From NCBI GenBank assembly GCA_033060915.1, contig CM065396.1:4880001-4944000 (forward strand): 64,000 nucleotides of DNA, read 5' to 3'. Within the stretch, counting starts at the first letter, position 1. Every line of letters begins with the position of its first letter. Origin of the DNA: Euryodendron excelsum. Taxonomy: Eukaryota > Streptophyta > Magnoliopsida > Ericales > Pentaphylacaceae. Both the position numbers and the translations under genes were made by a program. A model generated the notes under the pieces. It saw only the letters and a list, made by a program, of their open reading frames with translations. It was not told the DNA's origin and ran no database searches. Below are positions 1 to 11,400 of this stretch, piece after piece.

Positions 1-185
1 GTTAAGTGTGGGGGAATTTGATGAGAATGCAAATGTCATATTTTTCTCCCTTAATGTTTAATCTTTTATACTTAGTTGGTGCCTAAAGATACTTATTATT
101 CTTATATTTTGATTTAGGTTGCTATGGAATGCCAAGGAAGAGAATCCTTGCTTAAAAGGGACGAATTCGAGCTAAAATGCAAGGA

Positions 186-340
186 GCGTTCGAACGGTCC
201 CAAGAGGTGTTCGAACGGTAGCATATGGGTTTGAACGGTACGTCAAATAAATTATAGTCAATTTCAGGTTCGAAGTGCGTTCGACGCACCGTTCGAATGG
301 TGGTCTGATGTGTTCGAACGGTAGTAAGGGCGTTCGAATA
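186..340. repeat. Cluster of TTCGAACGGT motifs in U3
   Basis: The decamer TTCGAACGGT or one-base variants occurs about six times in 150 bp, near 189, 211, 231, 291, 313 and 332. One copy is inverted (CGCACCGTTCGAATGG). The core TTCGAA is palindromic. The array sits directly upstream of the TATA box, where enhancer-like U3 sites would be expected. Confidence 0.6.
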
Positions 341-370
341 GTTATGCACAGCTGTAGAATTTCAGAAGCC

Positions 371-378
371 TATAAAAG
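371..378 (+). promoter_or_regulatory. LTR TATA box
   Basis: TATAAAAG lies about 350 bp inside the LTR, just after the cluster of TTCGAACGGT motifs (about 188-340). It precedes a T-rich, gene-free stretch. The position suits the U3 core promoter of the LTR starting near 19. Confidence 0.5.
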
Positions 379-1079
379 CTGGGACTGTTTTGTTTTTAGG
401 GTTGTTGGCATTTTCCAGATTATTCTAGGTTATTATTTGAGTTGTTTTCATGGTCCTGCATGGCTAAACTCTGAATCTTGGTCGCAGGAAACAGAAGCCT
501 CAGAATTAATAATAAATTGTGAGGTCTAATTTGTTTTCATTATTCGATTTATGCTTTGAGTATCGGATGTTCTTCTGTGTCTATTTTATGATTGTCTTGT
601 TTAATCGCTATGAGGCCTACTAGTTTATTATTCATTGCAATCTACTATTAGATTAGATATCAAATCCGTAATTGTTTGATTCTCCTAATTTGTGAAGCAA
701 CTAAGATTTAATGATTTGCTGTGTTAGGAATTATTGTATCTTAGGAAGGACATTCGACTAAATTAAATGCAACCACTTGTGCTTGTGTTGTTTAGTTTCA
801 TTGATTTCTCTAATTCTTAAGGCTACTATTAGATTAAACCTTACGTGCTTATCCTTGGTGATTGCTTGTTTCTAATTAATTACGATTAAGGAGAGATAGG
901 AAAACAATTTCAATGGTGAATATTCAATGTGTGAATTGATATGCTTGCATCAATGATCAGTTCTATAATTCCGATGGTGGATGTTGACTTAGACTGAGGT
1001 TTGTTATTTTGACTGATTTAAATACTTTAATCTGAATTGTTTCGTAGTTGTTTTTATTAAATTAGTTTTCATTATATTC

Positions 1080-1080
<1 letters not shown>

Positions 1081-1114
<34 letters not shown>
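1081..1114. repeat. Poly-C tract (34 nt)
   Basis: An uninterrupted run of 34 C lies inside the LTR, upstream of the conserved U5 block. The true length may be poorly determined because homopolymers of this size are hard to sequence and assemble. Confidence 0.9.
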
Positions 1115-1239
1115 ACAAATCCTTGTTCACATAGCATAAAATTAGGCTAAACACTCTTTGTGGGAACGATCCTTACTCACAATACTACATATTTGTTTTT
1201 GGAGTATCGTTTTTATTTTTTGGGTGTCCGCGACAGCAC

Positions 1240-1992
1240 ACTAGACATACAACAGATTACAAAGATTGAGCATATAAAGTGATAGTCATCAAGATCTTCA
1301 AGTTTTAAGCTTTACTTCTTCATCATTCTATTTCATCTTTAAGTTTCATTGTTTTATTCAACTCTTAGAGAGTTTTGTATCTATAGTTGTGGGCTTCAAA
1401 TTTCCTATATCATTTGTAAAAGGGTTGTTAAACCCTTATGATTTATTTCTTAAGTGGTTGAGAGGAACACTTGGAGAAAAAGATCCTCTTGGTGCTTTAT
1501 TTTGGAGAGCAAAACAAAGGGTTATATTTTGAGTATTTTTTAAACAAAACATTTGGTGTAAAGGTTTGCTAGCAACCAGGCAAGGTAATTGTGTAAAGCT
1601 AGTTGAAGAATAGTGAATTTACCCAAGGAAGGAGCCTTGGAGGTGGACGTAGATTTGGCATAAGAGGAGGCAACTGAACCACTTTAAATTATTGTATTTG
1701 ATCTCTTCTTTTTTCACTTTTTATATCTTGCTTAATATCTTTATATATATATATATATATAATCTTGATATACTTAAGATACACACACACTTGAATCCAT
1801 TGTACTAATCTCACATTGATTATATCTTGGGTTATTTTATTCATTACATATTTAATCTAATATTTTATATCTTTTTTATTGCATCTCACCACTTGAAAAT
1901 TAAGTGCATTAAATTATTTTAAAATTTAATTTTTAATTATAAACCCAATTCACCCCCTCCCCCTTCTTGGGTTGCCACTTGGTCTAATAACA
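1240..1992 (+). mobile_element. Copia-like LTR fragment (R-U5 end)
   Basis: There is no coding sequence. The stretch reads like the transcribed half of a plant Copia LTR. A GGTGGACGTAGATTTGGCAT block (1638-1657) is followed by GAACCACTTTAAA, and the right end has the C-rich tail CAATTCACCCCCTCCCCC followed by TTCTTGGGTTGCCACTTGG. Both features are common at the 3' end of SIRE/Tork-type Copia LTRs. The stretch contains a (TA)n run at 1742-1760. It joins the Gypsy LTR on the left and element J on the right, so it is probably part of a Copia copy inserted here. No PBS follows, so it is a fragment or solo LTR. Classification is from memory of family features. Confidence 0.5.
1742..1760. repeat. 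(TA)n microsatellite
   Basis: About nine TA dinucleotides in the Copia-like LTR fragment. Confidence 0.85.
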
Positions 1993-2512
1993 CCAACTGG
2001 TGGCTTAGGCAATTTGCCTGTAACTATAAAGCCCCAAACCCATTCTCTATATGAAAGGCATGGTAAGATTGAGCAGCCCGCTACATGGTAGCAAATACCT
2101 TGTGAAAGGCTCCCCTAAATGATGTATGTACTATGGGAGGGGGTAAATACTGCTGAGAATACACACTAGGATGATGAGCTAGGTCCCCCAACGAAGGAAT
2201 GTCTAGCACCTCTAAATCTCCCAATTCTGCATCTGTCTGCCTCTGCCTGGTAGAGGCCCTCTTGTAACCAGTCACATGATCTCTTAGACCTAGTGCCTCA
2301 TCCTCGGCATCCATCTCCCCCTCGAACACAAGCTCTGTTGGGGGAAAATGATCAATTGGAGGCATACTCCCGCTCCTACTCCAGCCAAAAAAAGCCTTGC
2401 TAGTCAACCGACAACTGCCCCTAGAATGACTAGAACTACCGACAAAATCCGTGTGAGCCCCCTTCCCAGATCGACATCTCCACTCAGAACTGTCACCACC
2501 AGCATCGGCCAT
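1993..2512 (-). pseudogene. Antisense PMD-type gene of element J, 5' part
   Basis: This is the N-terminal part of an accessory gene on the strand opposite to the element. The ATG at 2512-2510 (MADAGGDSSEW) follows an intron acceptor. The open frame runs to 2081, 144 codons from this ATG. It encodes a Ser/Gly-rich start and then an acidic segment (ELVFEGEMDAEDEALGL), then LGDLAHHPSVYSQQYLPPP. Element I (33437-33880) encodes a clearly homologous series. The frame ends at a TAG where element I has a Gln codon (CAG), and homology continues past it (AAQSYHAFH) to about 1993, where the element is broken. The PMD core itself is therefore missing. The N-terminal region has no known function. The start four codons upstream (MFFK) is rejected because it would be intronic. 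Confidence 0.65.
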
Positions 2513-3706
2513 CTTGAAAAACAAATCAAGGTAAAAGACAACAATATATGGTATATGCAGTTCAAAAGAAAAGAGGTATAGAAAAAGAAAACAAAGAAAA
2601 GAAAGAATGACACAAATCCTATTCCCTTACTCCCAACAAAGTCTATTCTATCAATCATCAAGTTTCTTAAACTTTTCCCTTCAAAAGTTTATTTTCAAAT
2701 TTAATTCCTAAGGTTCTTAACCTTCCAAAGTTATTTCAAAATCAAAATCCAAAGTTAGTTTCAAACTCAAATTTCAAAAGTTTTATTCAAAATCCAATTC
2801 AAAGTTTTTCTAGACTTTTTGCTTCAAAAAGTTTTATTCGAGCTCCAAAGTTTTCCAAACTTCAAAATTCACTCTCAAGGGTTTTATTTCTTTTTCCTTC
2901 AAAAAGATTTTATTTCAAAAATTTCCAACTCTTCCCTCATTTCGAAAAAGTTTCAGCTAAGTTTTTTGGAGTCTTCTCTGCCAAAAAGGCCTAATCCTCA
3001 AAGGTTTATCTCTTTTTTCCTAAAAAAGATTTTATTTAAGAAATTTATGACCCTTTTCCATTTTCAAAAAATTTTGGCAGAGTCCCGCTTATAAATAGTC
3101 CCGACAACGCCTAAAACTTTGCAATAGAGCACAAACCCTACGCCTCACGGTATCACAAGCACATGTTACGGATGAACACAAAACAATCCGTGTACATTCT
3201 CAAGGTTTTCAAAATTTTCTACAAATGTTTCTATTTTCCAAAAATCTAAGGGTTTTTGAAATGCTTGCAAAAACTTTCAATAATACTTCAAATATTTTTT
3301 AAAATATTCTCGTATTTTTCTAAATGTCAAACAAATAATTCAATCAATATTTCAATATTTATTATTTTTCAAGAAATTTTCTGTTTTTGAAAAATAAAAG
3401 ATTCAAAAAGTTTTCAAAAAAATCACAAAATTAACCACGGTTATTCAACACATTTTTCTAAGACACATGGTACAAAAATTTGGCAAGAAAACCCAATACC
3501 CAAAGTTGTGGGAGCAAATTTTCAATTCCTGCAGAAATCCTCTTTACATAAACATGCAAAACTACTCAAAGTTAATCAAACGAGTATCAAAACACAAAAA
3601 TAGCACCACCAGAGTGTTCAAAGCACATCAAAACGTTAATTTGACTATTTACACAATTTAAACAGAGTTCTATATATCAAAATCAACACAAAAACAAAAA
3701 ACTCGC
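2513..3706 (-). other. Putative 5' intron of the antisense gene (element J)
   Basis: On the minus strand the sequence AGAG|GCGAGT at 3706 is the counterpart of AGAG|GTGAGT in element I. The acceptor TTTTTCAAG ends at 2513, immediately before the ATG. Length is about 1.19 kb, against 1.14 kb in element I. The donor would be GC rather than GT here, either a rare GC-AG intron or a mutated site. The intron contains tandem purine-rich units (GAAGGAAAAAG type on the minus strand, 2680-3080) and T-rich runs. No gene is seen in it. Confidence 0.55.
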
Positions 3707-4148
3707 CTCTTCGAGTTTTTTGAAATTTTTTTTCTCCGGCAACAATTCCAACAATGGTGACTACTTCCGGCGACACTTTGGTGTCCCCTAAACTCACTCC
3801 TTCAATGCCCAAAGGTCCCACCTTGCAAAAACTTTGAAAAATGCTTTCAAAAGCCAAAACTTCGACTAAACCCGCAAGCCCCGAATGAGGGGCTGTTTTA
3901 ATTTGAAAACTCCAGGCCTAGAGCCACTAGTAGTGGTGCCAAGACAATTTTATGCCTGGCACCATTACAGTCCAATTTCGGGCAAGTTTTGCCATTTTCC
4001 AGTCAAAATTAGATTTTAAATGCCCCCTTGGGCCAATATGGCATTTTCAAGCTCTAGTTCTCAAAAACTTCCAATTCCAATCCCTCTAATTGCCTCATAG
4101 TCAACGTAGGACTCTTACTTTATTATTTTTTGCCTTCGACAAGTAAAG

Positions 4149-4167
4149 ACCGAAAAAGAGGGATAGC
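4149..4167 (+). other. Polypurine tract of element J
   Basis: The purine-rich ACCGAAAAAGAGGGATAGC lies immediately before the LTR start TGTAAGCACCC. The equivalent tracts at 31828-31847 and 17250-17268 (minus strand) read GACAGAAAAAGAGAGGCAGC and a close variant. The PPT primes plus-strand DNA synthesis and confirms that J is plus-sense. Confidence 0.7.
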
Positions 4168-7100
4168 TGTAAGCACCCTATTTTTGTTTGCTTGGCAATC
4201 TTTGGCCCGACCGGACGTTCAATCCCAAACTGACTATTCGAACTCAATCTAGTCAATCAACACCTTCGTGGGCTTGCTAGGCCCGATAGAGGCAAAATAA
4301 CCAAAATGGCCTTGAGGCATTGCTCGGTCCAATTCTAGTTGGCACATCTTCCTAAAGACGGTAAGTTTATATTTCAACCTCAATTCCAGTTTCAATTCCA
4401 TTCCAAACCAGTCAAACTCAAATCGGCACATTTTTCGAGAAAGTTGATCCCTTAGACAATAAGTCCATCCAGCATGGCACATTTACTGAGAAAGCACAAA
4501 ATCCCTCAAAACAAAAAGTCCCTTCACACCCGTCAACCGGGACAGAACCCAAGTCCCTGTGATGGTAGAGCGGTTCACTTTTAGCGTCAGCTAGCCCGCC
4601 AACGTAGAATGTCTGCTATCCAGCATGTCTTTTGAAGAAGTTAATTCCTTAGACGATAAGACCATGCAACAGCTTCTCGAGATCAAATAATCTTCAGACT
4701 AAACGCACACTATTAGAGTGATGAAAACACTCACAAATATCACAACTGTCAGAGTGATGAAAACACTTGCAAACAGGTCGACACTAGGAATGCCAACAAA
4801 TGCTTATGTCACGGGACCGAACACGCCACTTGATCGTGACACGTTTATAGAAGGACGGGATGCATTTGGAAAAAAATTCATCACACACCATTAGAGTGAC
4901 GGAGACACTCAAAATCTGAGTCAATACTAGTGCCTACTAGCCTATTCCGGTGAAAAATGACCAAACTGCCCTTTGGGCCCCATCGACACATTTTTCAACA
5001 ATGTACCTAAGATCTCAGAATGATAAGTCTACCCTTCCAAGACTGTCCTAAAGATAATCCAGCACGTTCTAATGCCTTCCAGTCGTTTCTAGATCGATTC
5101 CGAGAGTATCTAGTCAAAATGATCAATTTGCCTATAGGCATCCAATTGCCTCCGGAAACCACACCGGCTCTAGATGTAAAACTGGTTACCTTTTGAGGAT
5201 GCTTCTAATAGTATTCCCAGCCTTCTAATACCTTTCTGGACTATTCTGAGTCCATTTTAGTAAACCTGGTATGAAATAACCATTTTACCTCAAGTAGGCC
5301 GGTCTCCTTTTCCAATCACACCGACTCTAGGTATCAAACTAGCAATCCTTTAGAACACTCTCAATAGTGCTTCCGACCTTCAAATCTTCTCATGGATCAC
5401 TTTGAGTCAATCCTGGTGTTCTCCCAATTTAAATGACTGTCTTGCCCTTGGTGGGCCGGTTGCCCTTTTTAACTAATCCGACTGTGGTTCTCATGTCTTT
5501 TACCTCTGGGACACTTTTTCAGGGGTTCTTATCCATTCCTAGCTGAGTTTGGTTACTCGGAACCTTTCGAATCATTCTCAAATTTTTCAGAGTCACTCTT
5601 AGTGAAGCCAAGCCAAAAATTACATGGTAGTCACTAAGACAGGCACCCAAATTTTCTGCATTGCGTTCCAAAACGCAAAAATCTATTTCTTACAGCCTCA
5701 AAATTTCCTAAAACGACGAGAACCATAGCAACAGGCACCATGCACTATTCCAATTACCTCCTGCGTAAAAAGGGTTTGCAAAATCACTCCAGAAATCTGC
5801 CTCTCTGAAAACAGAGTTCGAATTCCCTCAAAACCCTAATTCTCTCAAGCCCCCTCAAACCCTAGCCTCCATACAATCTATACACTTAAGGCCTTGCCTC
5901 CAAGCATCCATTAAAGGTTAAGTCCAGCCCTTCGAAGCTCTTGAAGATCAACTTAAAGTCCAAGCAAAGTCCAATATCAAAGCATCAAAGCAAAAAGAAG
6001 ACAAGGTAGGGTTTCTAGTTAAATTATGCAATCTCCCTCTCTCTCTTCTCTCTCCTTATCTACTTGGGTTTTTTTCTATTTTAATCCCCATCTTCTACCT
6101 CCTCTTGTTACATGCTTGAAACAAGGGACCTCCCAGGTCATGTCTAGGAAGGCCTTGTAGAGAATCACCATGTCGGAAATTTGTTTCGAGTTCCCCCTAC
6201 AATGGTGTTGGTCCAACCCCCTTGATTATGTGGTGAAGCCAAAACCTTATATGTTCATGTCCATATTGCATTGTAGTTGTTATATTCATGCATTGTATTT
6301 AATACTATGTTCAAGGTTGTTTTCAAAACTTGCATTCAAAACCTTTTTCTTTCAAAATTATTTTGAAAACCACACTCCTATGATGATTCTAACCATTCTA
6401 TGATTAGGGTTGTTTTAGGAGAGTGTTATATTCAACATGACCATCAAGGTCTAAATTTGGGTTCAAATCCTAATTTGTTTTTAAAAAACCACAATCCTAA
6501 GATGATTCTAGCCATTCCATGGTTAGGGTTGTCTTAGGAAAGTGTTACATTAAAAAAAAACCACCAAAGTCCATATTAGGGTTTCAAACCCTAGTTGTTG
6601 TCAAAATCACCACCTTAGAATGGTTTTAGTCTTCTCATGATTAGAATTCTTTTAGCAAAGTGAGATATTTAAGAGACTTGCAAAAGTCTATATTCAAACC
6701 TTTCTAAACAATTTTGCAAATCTACTTTCTAAAATGTCTTTTCAAAGATTCACTTTTCAAAAACTCTTTGTCTTGAAATTCAAGTCAAAACTCTAAAGTC
6801 CATGTTTAAGAAACTTTAGTTTTCTCACATAAAATCATAGGTTTCCAAAACCATTTTCTACATGGAATCATAGATTTTCTAATTCAAAATACATATGAAA
6901 TGATAGATTTCCAAAACTAAAGCTTTCCAGTTTTAAATCAAATCAAATCTTTTCAAAATAGAAAATTAAATTAAATCATCTATTTTTTAAAATAAAATTC
7001 AATCTTCAACTTTAGGAAATAGAAATCAAATATTTCCTAATTTCAACATTTCCTAATTTCAAAACCATCCAATAAACAAAACTTTCCTTTTTCAATTGAA

Positions 7101-8493
7101 ATCCAATGTTTCCAATTCAAGCGCATCGCATATATCTTAATTCGTAGGATGGGTTAAATCCCTAGTTACCTCAAACCTAGGTCAAACATTTTTCAAATTC
7201 AAACTTTTCTTAAATCGAATCTTTCCAAATCCTGACTTTCCAAATCTTTTCAAATTTCAGATCTTATTAAGTTCAAATCTTTCTTAATTCAAACCTTTCC
7301 TAAATCAAATCTTTCAAAAATCAAGTCTTTCTTAAAAAGGAAACTTTTCTAAAATAGAAATTTCCTAAATCGGAACTTTCCTAATTTAAAAATTTCCTAA
7401 TTTGGAACTTCCTTAATTCGAAATTTTTTAAAATCAAACCTTTCTATTTCAAATGCATGTTTCAACCCTAGGTTGCATAAATTCTAGGAGGCTAAAGCCT
7501 TAGTTTAATCCCAACCCTAAGCTAGAAGGCTTTAGCTCTTTTTTAAAACTTAAGTCTAAATCAAGATGGTTTTCAAGCTTCAATTCAAGCCAAGGTGATT
7601 TCAAAACTCAATTGAAACTTTACAAAATAAGTCCAAGTTCTACTTCAAAGTTCGATTTCAAATCAAAGCCGATTTCAAATCTTCTAATCAAAGATCAAAT
7701 CCAACCCTTTTCAAATCAAACCTTTCAAAGGCCCTAAAGTGTCTTCTCAAGTTAAACAAGACCCCAAAGTATCTATTTTTAATCGGATCCCGAGTCCGAA
7801 CTACGACTGACCTGAATCCCAACAAAGGGATACGTAGGCAACCCTCATGAGTGCAGTCATAACATTTTTCAAAATTCCAATTCCCTTTTTCAAAATCTCT
7901 TTCTAAGTTTAAATTATTTTCATGCATTTGCATATCATATATATCATCATCCCTAAAGTGATGACACAAATTTATTTCTAAAATTCTTTTCAAAGTGGAT
8001 ATAATTGGACATGGATAATCAAATTCTAAATGAGTGAACTTAGGGTAAAAAGACATGTAAGTACTGCAAGGGTGGGATAGGGTGATAGCATAGTGCAACT
8101 TCCCTATATGTAACCAACTTCCAAACCTAGAATCATTGTTTTCAAAGACCAAAAAAAAGTTATTTTAAAAAATGACTTACATATTTTAAAAGGCTGCCAA
8201 ACAACCTGTTTTCTCCAAAAAAAAAAAAAAAGAAAAAACCCTCTCTTAAGAAAGTATTCCAACAACCTTTTCGAAAGCCCTAAGTTTAATATTTGGATTG
8301 CACTTAGTTTTAAGTGACCTAACTCACCTTAACAAAGTTAGTTGGTGACTCCAAATCGTTTCCAAAAGCCTTATTCAAATCAATTTCAAATTTAAACATA
8401 ATCTCACTCGTCCTTTTAGGAGGAAGAGTTCTAATGAGAGAGTACCATGCATTTTTTCACCATTCTCGAATGTGAAAAAATTGGGGCGCGGCA
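4168..8493 (+). repeat. 3' LTR of element J (subfamily A, ~4.3 kb)
   Basis: The LTR runs from TGTAAGCACCCTATTTTTG to TTGGGGCGCGGCA. It is the reverse complement of the LTRs at 13161-17162, 27479-31827 and 40633-46193. Reading in element direction, U3 (4168 to about 5800) holds GAGTG/CACTC dyads (4700-4910) and about four ~150-bp repeat units (4950-5560). The region equivalent to the TATA box of other copies (about 5740-5790) is degraded. After it come A/T-rich repeats, the family block GGGATACGTAGGCAACC (7828-7844), and a terminal segment matching the other LTR ends (8270-8493). There are no genes. Confidence 0.75.
4950..5560 (+). repeat. U3 tandem repeats, ~150-bp period (element J)
   Basis: About four diverged units share an AAATGACCAAACTGCCC-type segment followed by CCACACCGGCTCTAGATG and similar, with spacing close to 150 bp (cores near 5113, 5267 and 5413). 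This is the reverse-complement counterpart of the arrays at 60170-60960 and 47244-47930. Confidence 0.6.
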
Positions 8494-11400
8494 CTTCTTA
8501 AGAAGGTTTTTAGAAAAGAGGGTTTTAGCAACCTTTTGAAAGAATTTTAAAGTGCTTTTGAAAACATGACTACGATTTTGGTCTTCAAAATAGAAATCTA
8601 TGATCCGGGAGTTAGTTACATGTAGAGAAGATATCTTAAGATCATCATGAATGATGCATGATACATGTCTATTCACCCTTTCGGTACCTACATGTCTATT
8701 CACCCTTGGTTCACTCACTTAAATCACCGGTTACTAATATCCACTTTTATCCACTTCGGAAGGTTTTTGAAAACAGGGTTTAGTCACCACTTTTTGGATG
8801 AATGATGCATGACACATAAAGGCTTTTGAAAGAATTAGTAGTTTTTGAAACTTGAATTTGGAAAGATAGTGTAACTTGGAAATGAGTTTTAAAAATGGAC
8901 AATTAACTTGTGGAAGTTTTGACAAAAGGGTTGGATTTGAAACAATGGTTATGATTGCACCATTTTAGGTTGCCTATGTATATCATTTGGTGAGAATCAG
9001 CTCATTCTTAGTTCGAGCAAAGGTTCGATTGAAAATAGACACATGGGAGTCTTGGAACATTTTTAAAACTTTGGATTCAAGAATTTTGACTTGAAATAGA
9101 ACTTAAGAGTTTGAAAATGTCTTTGGACATAGATTTTGAGAGATTTTTAGATGTTTTGAAACAACTCAAAAAAGTTTGGAAAATACTTTTGAAATAGAAC
9201 GTGAAAAGTTTTTGAAGTGGTTTGAAAGTAACTTAAGAGAGTTTTGGAATGTTTTTGAAATATTGATTAGGGCTTTGAAAGGGATTTTGGATTGGGAAAG
9301 CTCTTGTGAGCTTGCCTTTGGAAAGGCTTTGAAATCATTTTTTGTATACCTTATGAAAGGTACTTTGAATGTTTCCTCACCCTTGAGAGACTAGTTATTA
9401 ATCAACTAGACTTCTTTAGGGTTATGGTCTTTGGAAAATCATTTTCAAAAAAGGGTTAGACACTTTTCTTAGGGTTTTGAAAGCTTTAGGGTTATAGAAC
9501 CCTACTTGTTATTTCACTTTCCTTGAACAACCTTAACCATGTAAGGCCTAAGATTACTTCAAGAATATAACTCTTGAAAATTATTTTTGAAAAGGATTTT
9601 TGAAAAACACTTAGGGTCTTAGAACCCTAATAAAGGTACTATTTGATGTATCACTTTTCCAATGGGAACCTTAACCACGAGGAGGTTAGAATCACTTTAG
9701 TTTGCGAGTTTTTAAAAGCATTTTGAAAGGGGTATGGTAACATTTAAGAGAACTTTTGAATTAGGGTTTTTGGAAACTCAAGAGAGTAGGAAGCTTTTGA
9801 AAACATGTTTTAAAAATGGTTTTAAATTGAAAGATCATTTGAAAATGGCCTTTAAATTGGAGTCTTGAAGTTTAAGCAAGCTTGGTTAAGGTAACTAGGG
9901 TTAGGTGACTTAGGGTTAGTTAACTAGGGTTAACTAACTAGGGTTAGGTGACCTAGGGTTAACTAACTAGGGTTAAGTTTACCTAAAGTTTGGTTAAACT
10001 AAGGTCAAGTTAGCCTAGAATTGAGCCTAGGGTTTTGAAAGGTGGTTTTGAACTATGGTTTGACCCTAGTGGTTTTGGAATGGTGGTTTAATGCATGAAT
10101 TTTGATGTAAGGTTTTGGAAACCATGGTTTTATGGAAAGAAACTTTGCCATTTTATATGAACATATTTTAGAAAAAAAACTCAAGAGAGTTATGAATTTT
10201 GAAAGATAATTTCCATGAAAATTTGTTCTAACAAGTATAGGGTTCATATGGTCAAAATGGGGGAGCCCCTCAAAAGAGAGCTACATGGAGACCATTACAA
10301 TCTCTAACTTAAGATAACCAAATCTTTTAAAAATCAAAATGGAAATGGTGGTTTTAGAAACCATTTTGGTCTAGAAAAAAGTCAGTTTTCGAAAACCTCT
10401 CTTGAAGAGGGTTATGTTGAAAACCATTGTTGGGGATGTAGAAAACCACCCTAGTGGGTTTAGGGTTCTTATGGCCATTATGGTGGGGGAGTCACTTGAG
10501 AGAGGCTCCATAAGAACCATTTCAACCACAAAACTCAAAGGAGCAAAAATTTTGAAAATTAAATGCAATAGAAGGTTTGAAAAACCATTTTAATGCAACT
10601 TGAAAGTAATGAAATGTAAGGATGCAAAATGAGATTACGGGGTGTAAGGAAGGTTTCCTAAGGCATGAAAATCTAGGGTATGACCTTAAGATTCAAGAAA
10701 CCAACTCTTAGAACCTTTTTTTTAGGAAAAAAACTTAAATATGGAGTTTGAGAAAGACATAGAAATAGAAATAGTTAGGTTTTTGAAAAATAGTGATGAG
10801 CATAAAAATGGAACCAACCATGCAATACATGAATATAGTAGCCATATGCAAGGGGGTCATGAAATCATACAAGGCTAAAAGGCCACACCACATTGCAAGG
10901 GGCTTATGGTCCATACCATATATGGTAGGCTAAAGGGGGAACCCCCAACCGGTGGCTTCCCTAAAGCTTCCCCTAGGCATGGACCGTGGGTCCACTTGTT
11001 CAAATAAGCAAGAATAGAGGGTTGAAGATAGGGAGTAAAATAGAGAATAGCCTAAGTAAGCTAGAAGGGAGAAGAGAAGAGTGGGGGTAGCAAAATGTAA
11101 ATGGAGATACTACTTTGTCTTTACAACTTCTTCAAGCTTCCATTGAGGGCTTTGCTTGTGTTTTGAAGTGTTGGCCTTGCAGTGGGCTGGAAATGGCCTT
11201 CAAGGTTGCTTGGGGGCTTGGAAGATGGAGTGTATAGGCTAGCGAGGAGTTGAATCTAGCTTGGATGCTTGGAGGGTTAAGTGTATAGTGTTTTTCAATG
11301 TTCTGGGGCAATTTTAGAATAGCTTTGCTACAGTTTTGGCCTCTGAATTACGCAAGGAGGGAAGCCTTGTATTTACAGGAAAAAAAAATCATGGACCCAT

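Larger units (their letters stand above)
1..1239 (+). mobile_element. Ty3/Gypsy 3' PPT and LTR (fragment)
   Basis: The window opens with a G-rich polypurine tract (AAGTGTGGGGG, positions 4-14). It is followed by TGATGAGAATGC at 19, which fits the start of a 3' LTR. Near the right end, 1160-1185 carries the block TGTGGGAACGATCCTTACTC, typical of the U5 end of plant Gypsy LTRs. The LTR seems to end near the GCGACAGCACA at 1230-1240. Between them lie a TATA box, a poly-C tract and AT-rich DNA without a gene. The 5' part of the element is outside the window. The exact right border is uncertain because no TSD can be paired. Lineage is not resolved beyond Gypsy (Tat/Athila-like PPT style). Confidence 0.6.
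1993..8493 (+). mobile_element. Tat/Ogre-like element J (3' part: antisense gene + 3' LTR)
   Basis: This is the 3' portion of a plus-sense giant Gypsy element. From left to right it holds an antisense PMD-type gene fragment (minus strand, 2512 down to about 1993), its upstream intron (3706-2513), a PPT and a 3' LTR (4168-8493). The same order, reverse-complemented, occurs in element I at 33900-27479, which supports the reading. The left break, near 1985-1993, adjoins the Copia-like fragment. At the right end the LTR terminus GGGGCGCGGCA abuts sequence of element H's LTR, so J appears to be inserted in H. Its other end and the matching TSD (predicted CTTCT, as at 8494-8498) would lie left of the window. 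Confidence 0.7.

Noticed and set aside
2348..2581. Plus-strand 77-codon frame and overlapping minus-strand 85-codon frame at 2404-2661
   Set aside because: Both are shadow frames of the antisense PMD gene fragment and its intron acceptor.
3090..3098. TATAAATAG on the plus strand inside element J
   Set aside because: It lies in the antisense-gene intron, with no matching site in element I, and downstream sequence gives no transcript-like feature.
4530..4610. tRNA- or SINE-like look of ATGGTAGAGCGGTTCACTT (also near 16735, 31390 and 44360 on the other strand)
   Set aside because: The A-box-like and B-box-like parts are adjacent instead of ~35 bp apart, no cloverleaf forms, and the segment is a fixed part of all the LTRs.
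9885..10020. Interstitial telomere or chromosome-fusion scar
   Set aside because: Units are not regular TTTAGGG heptamers and the array is present at the same place in both H LTRs, so it is part of the retrotransposon.
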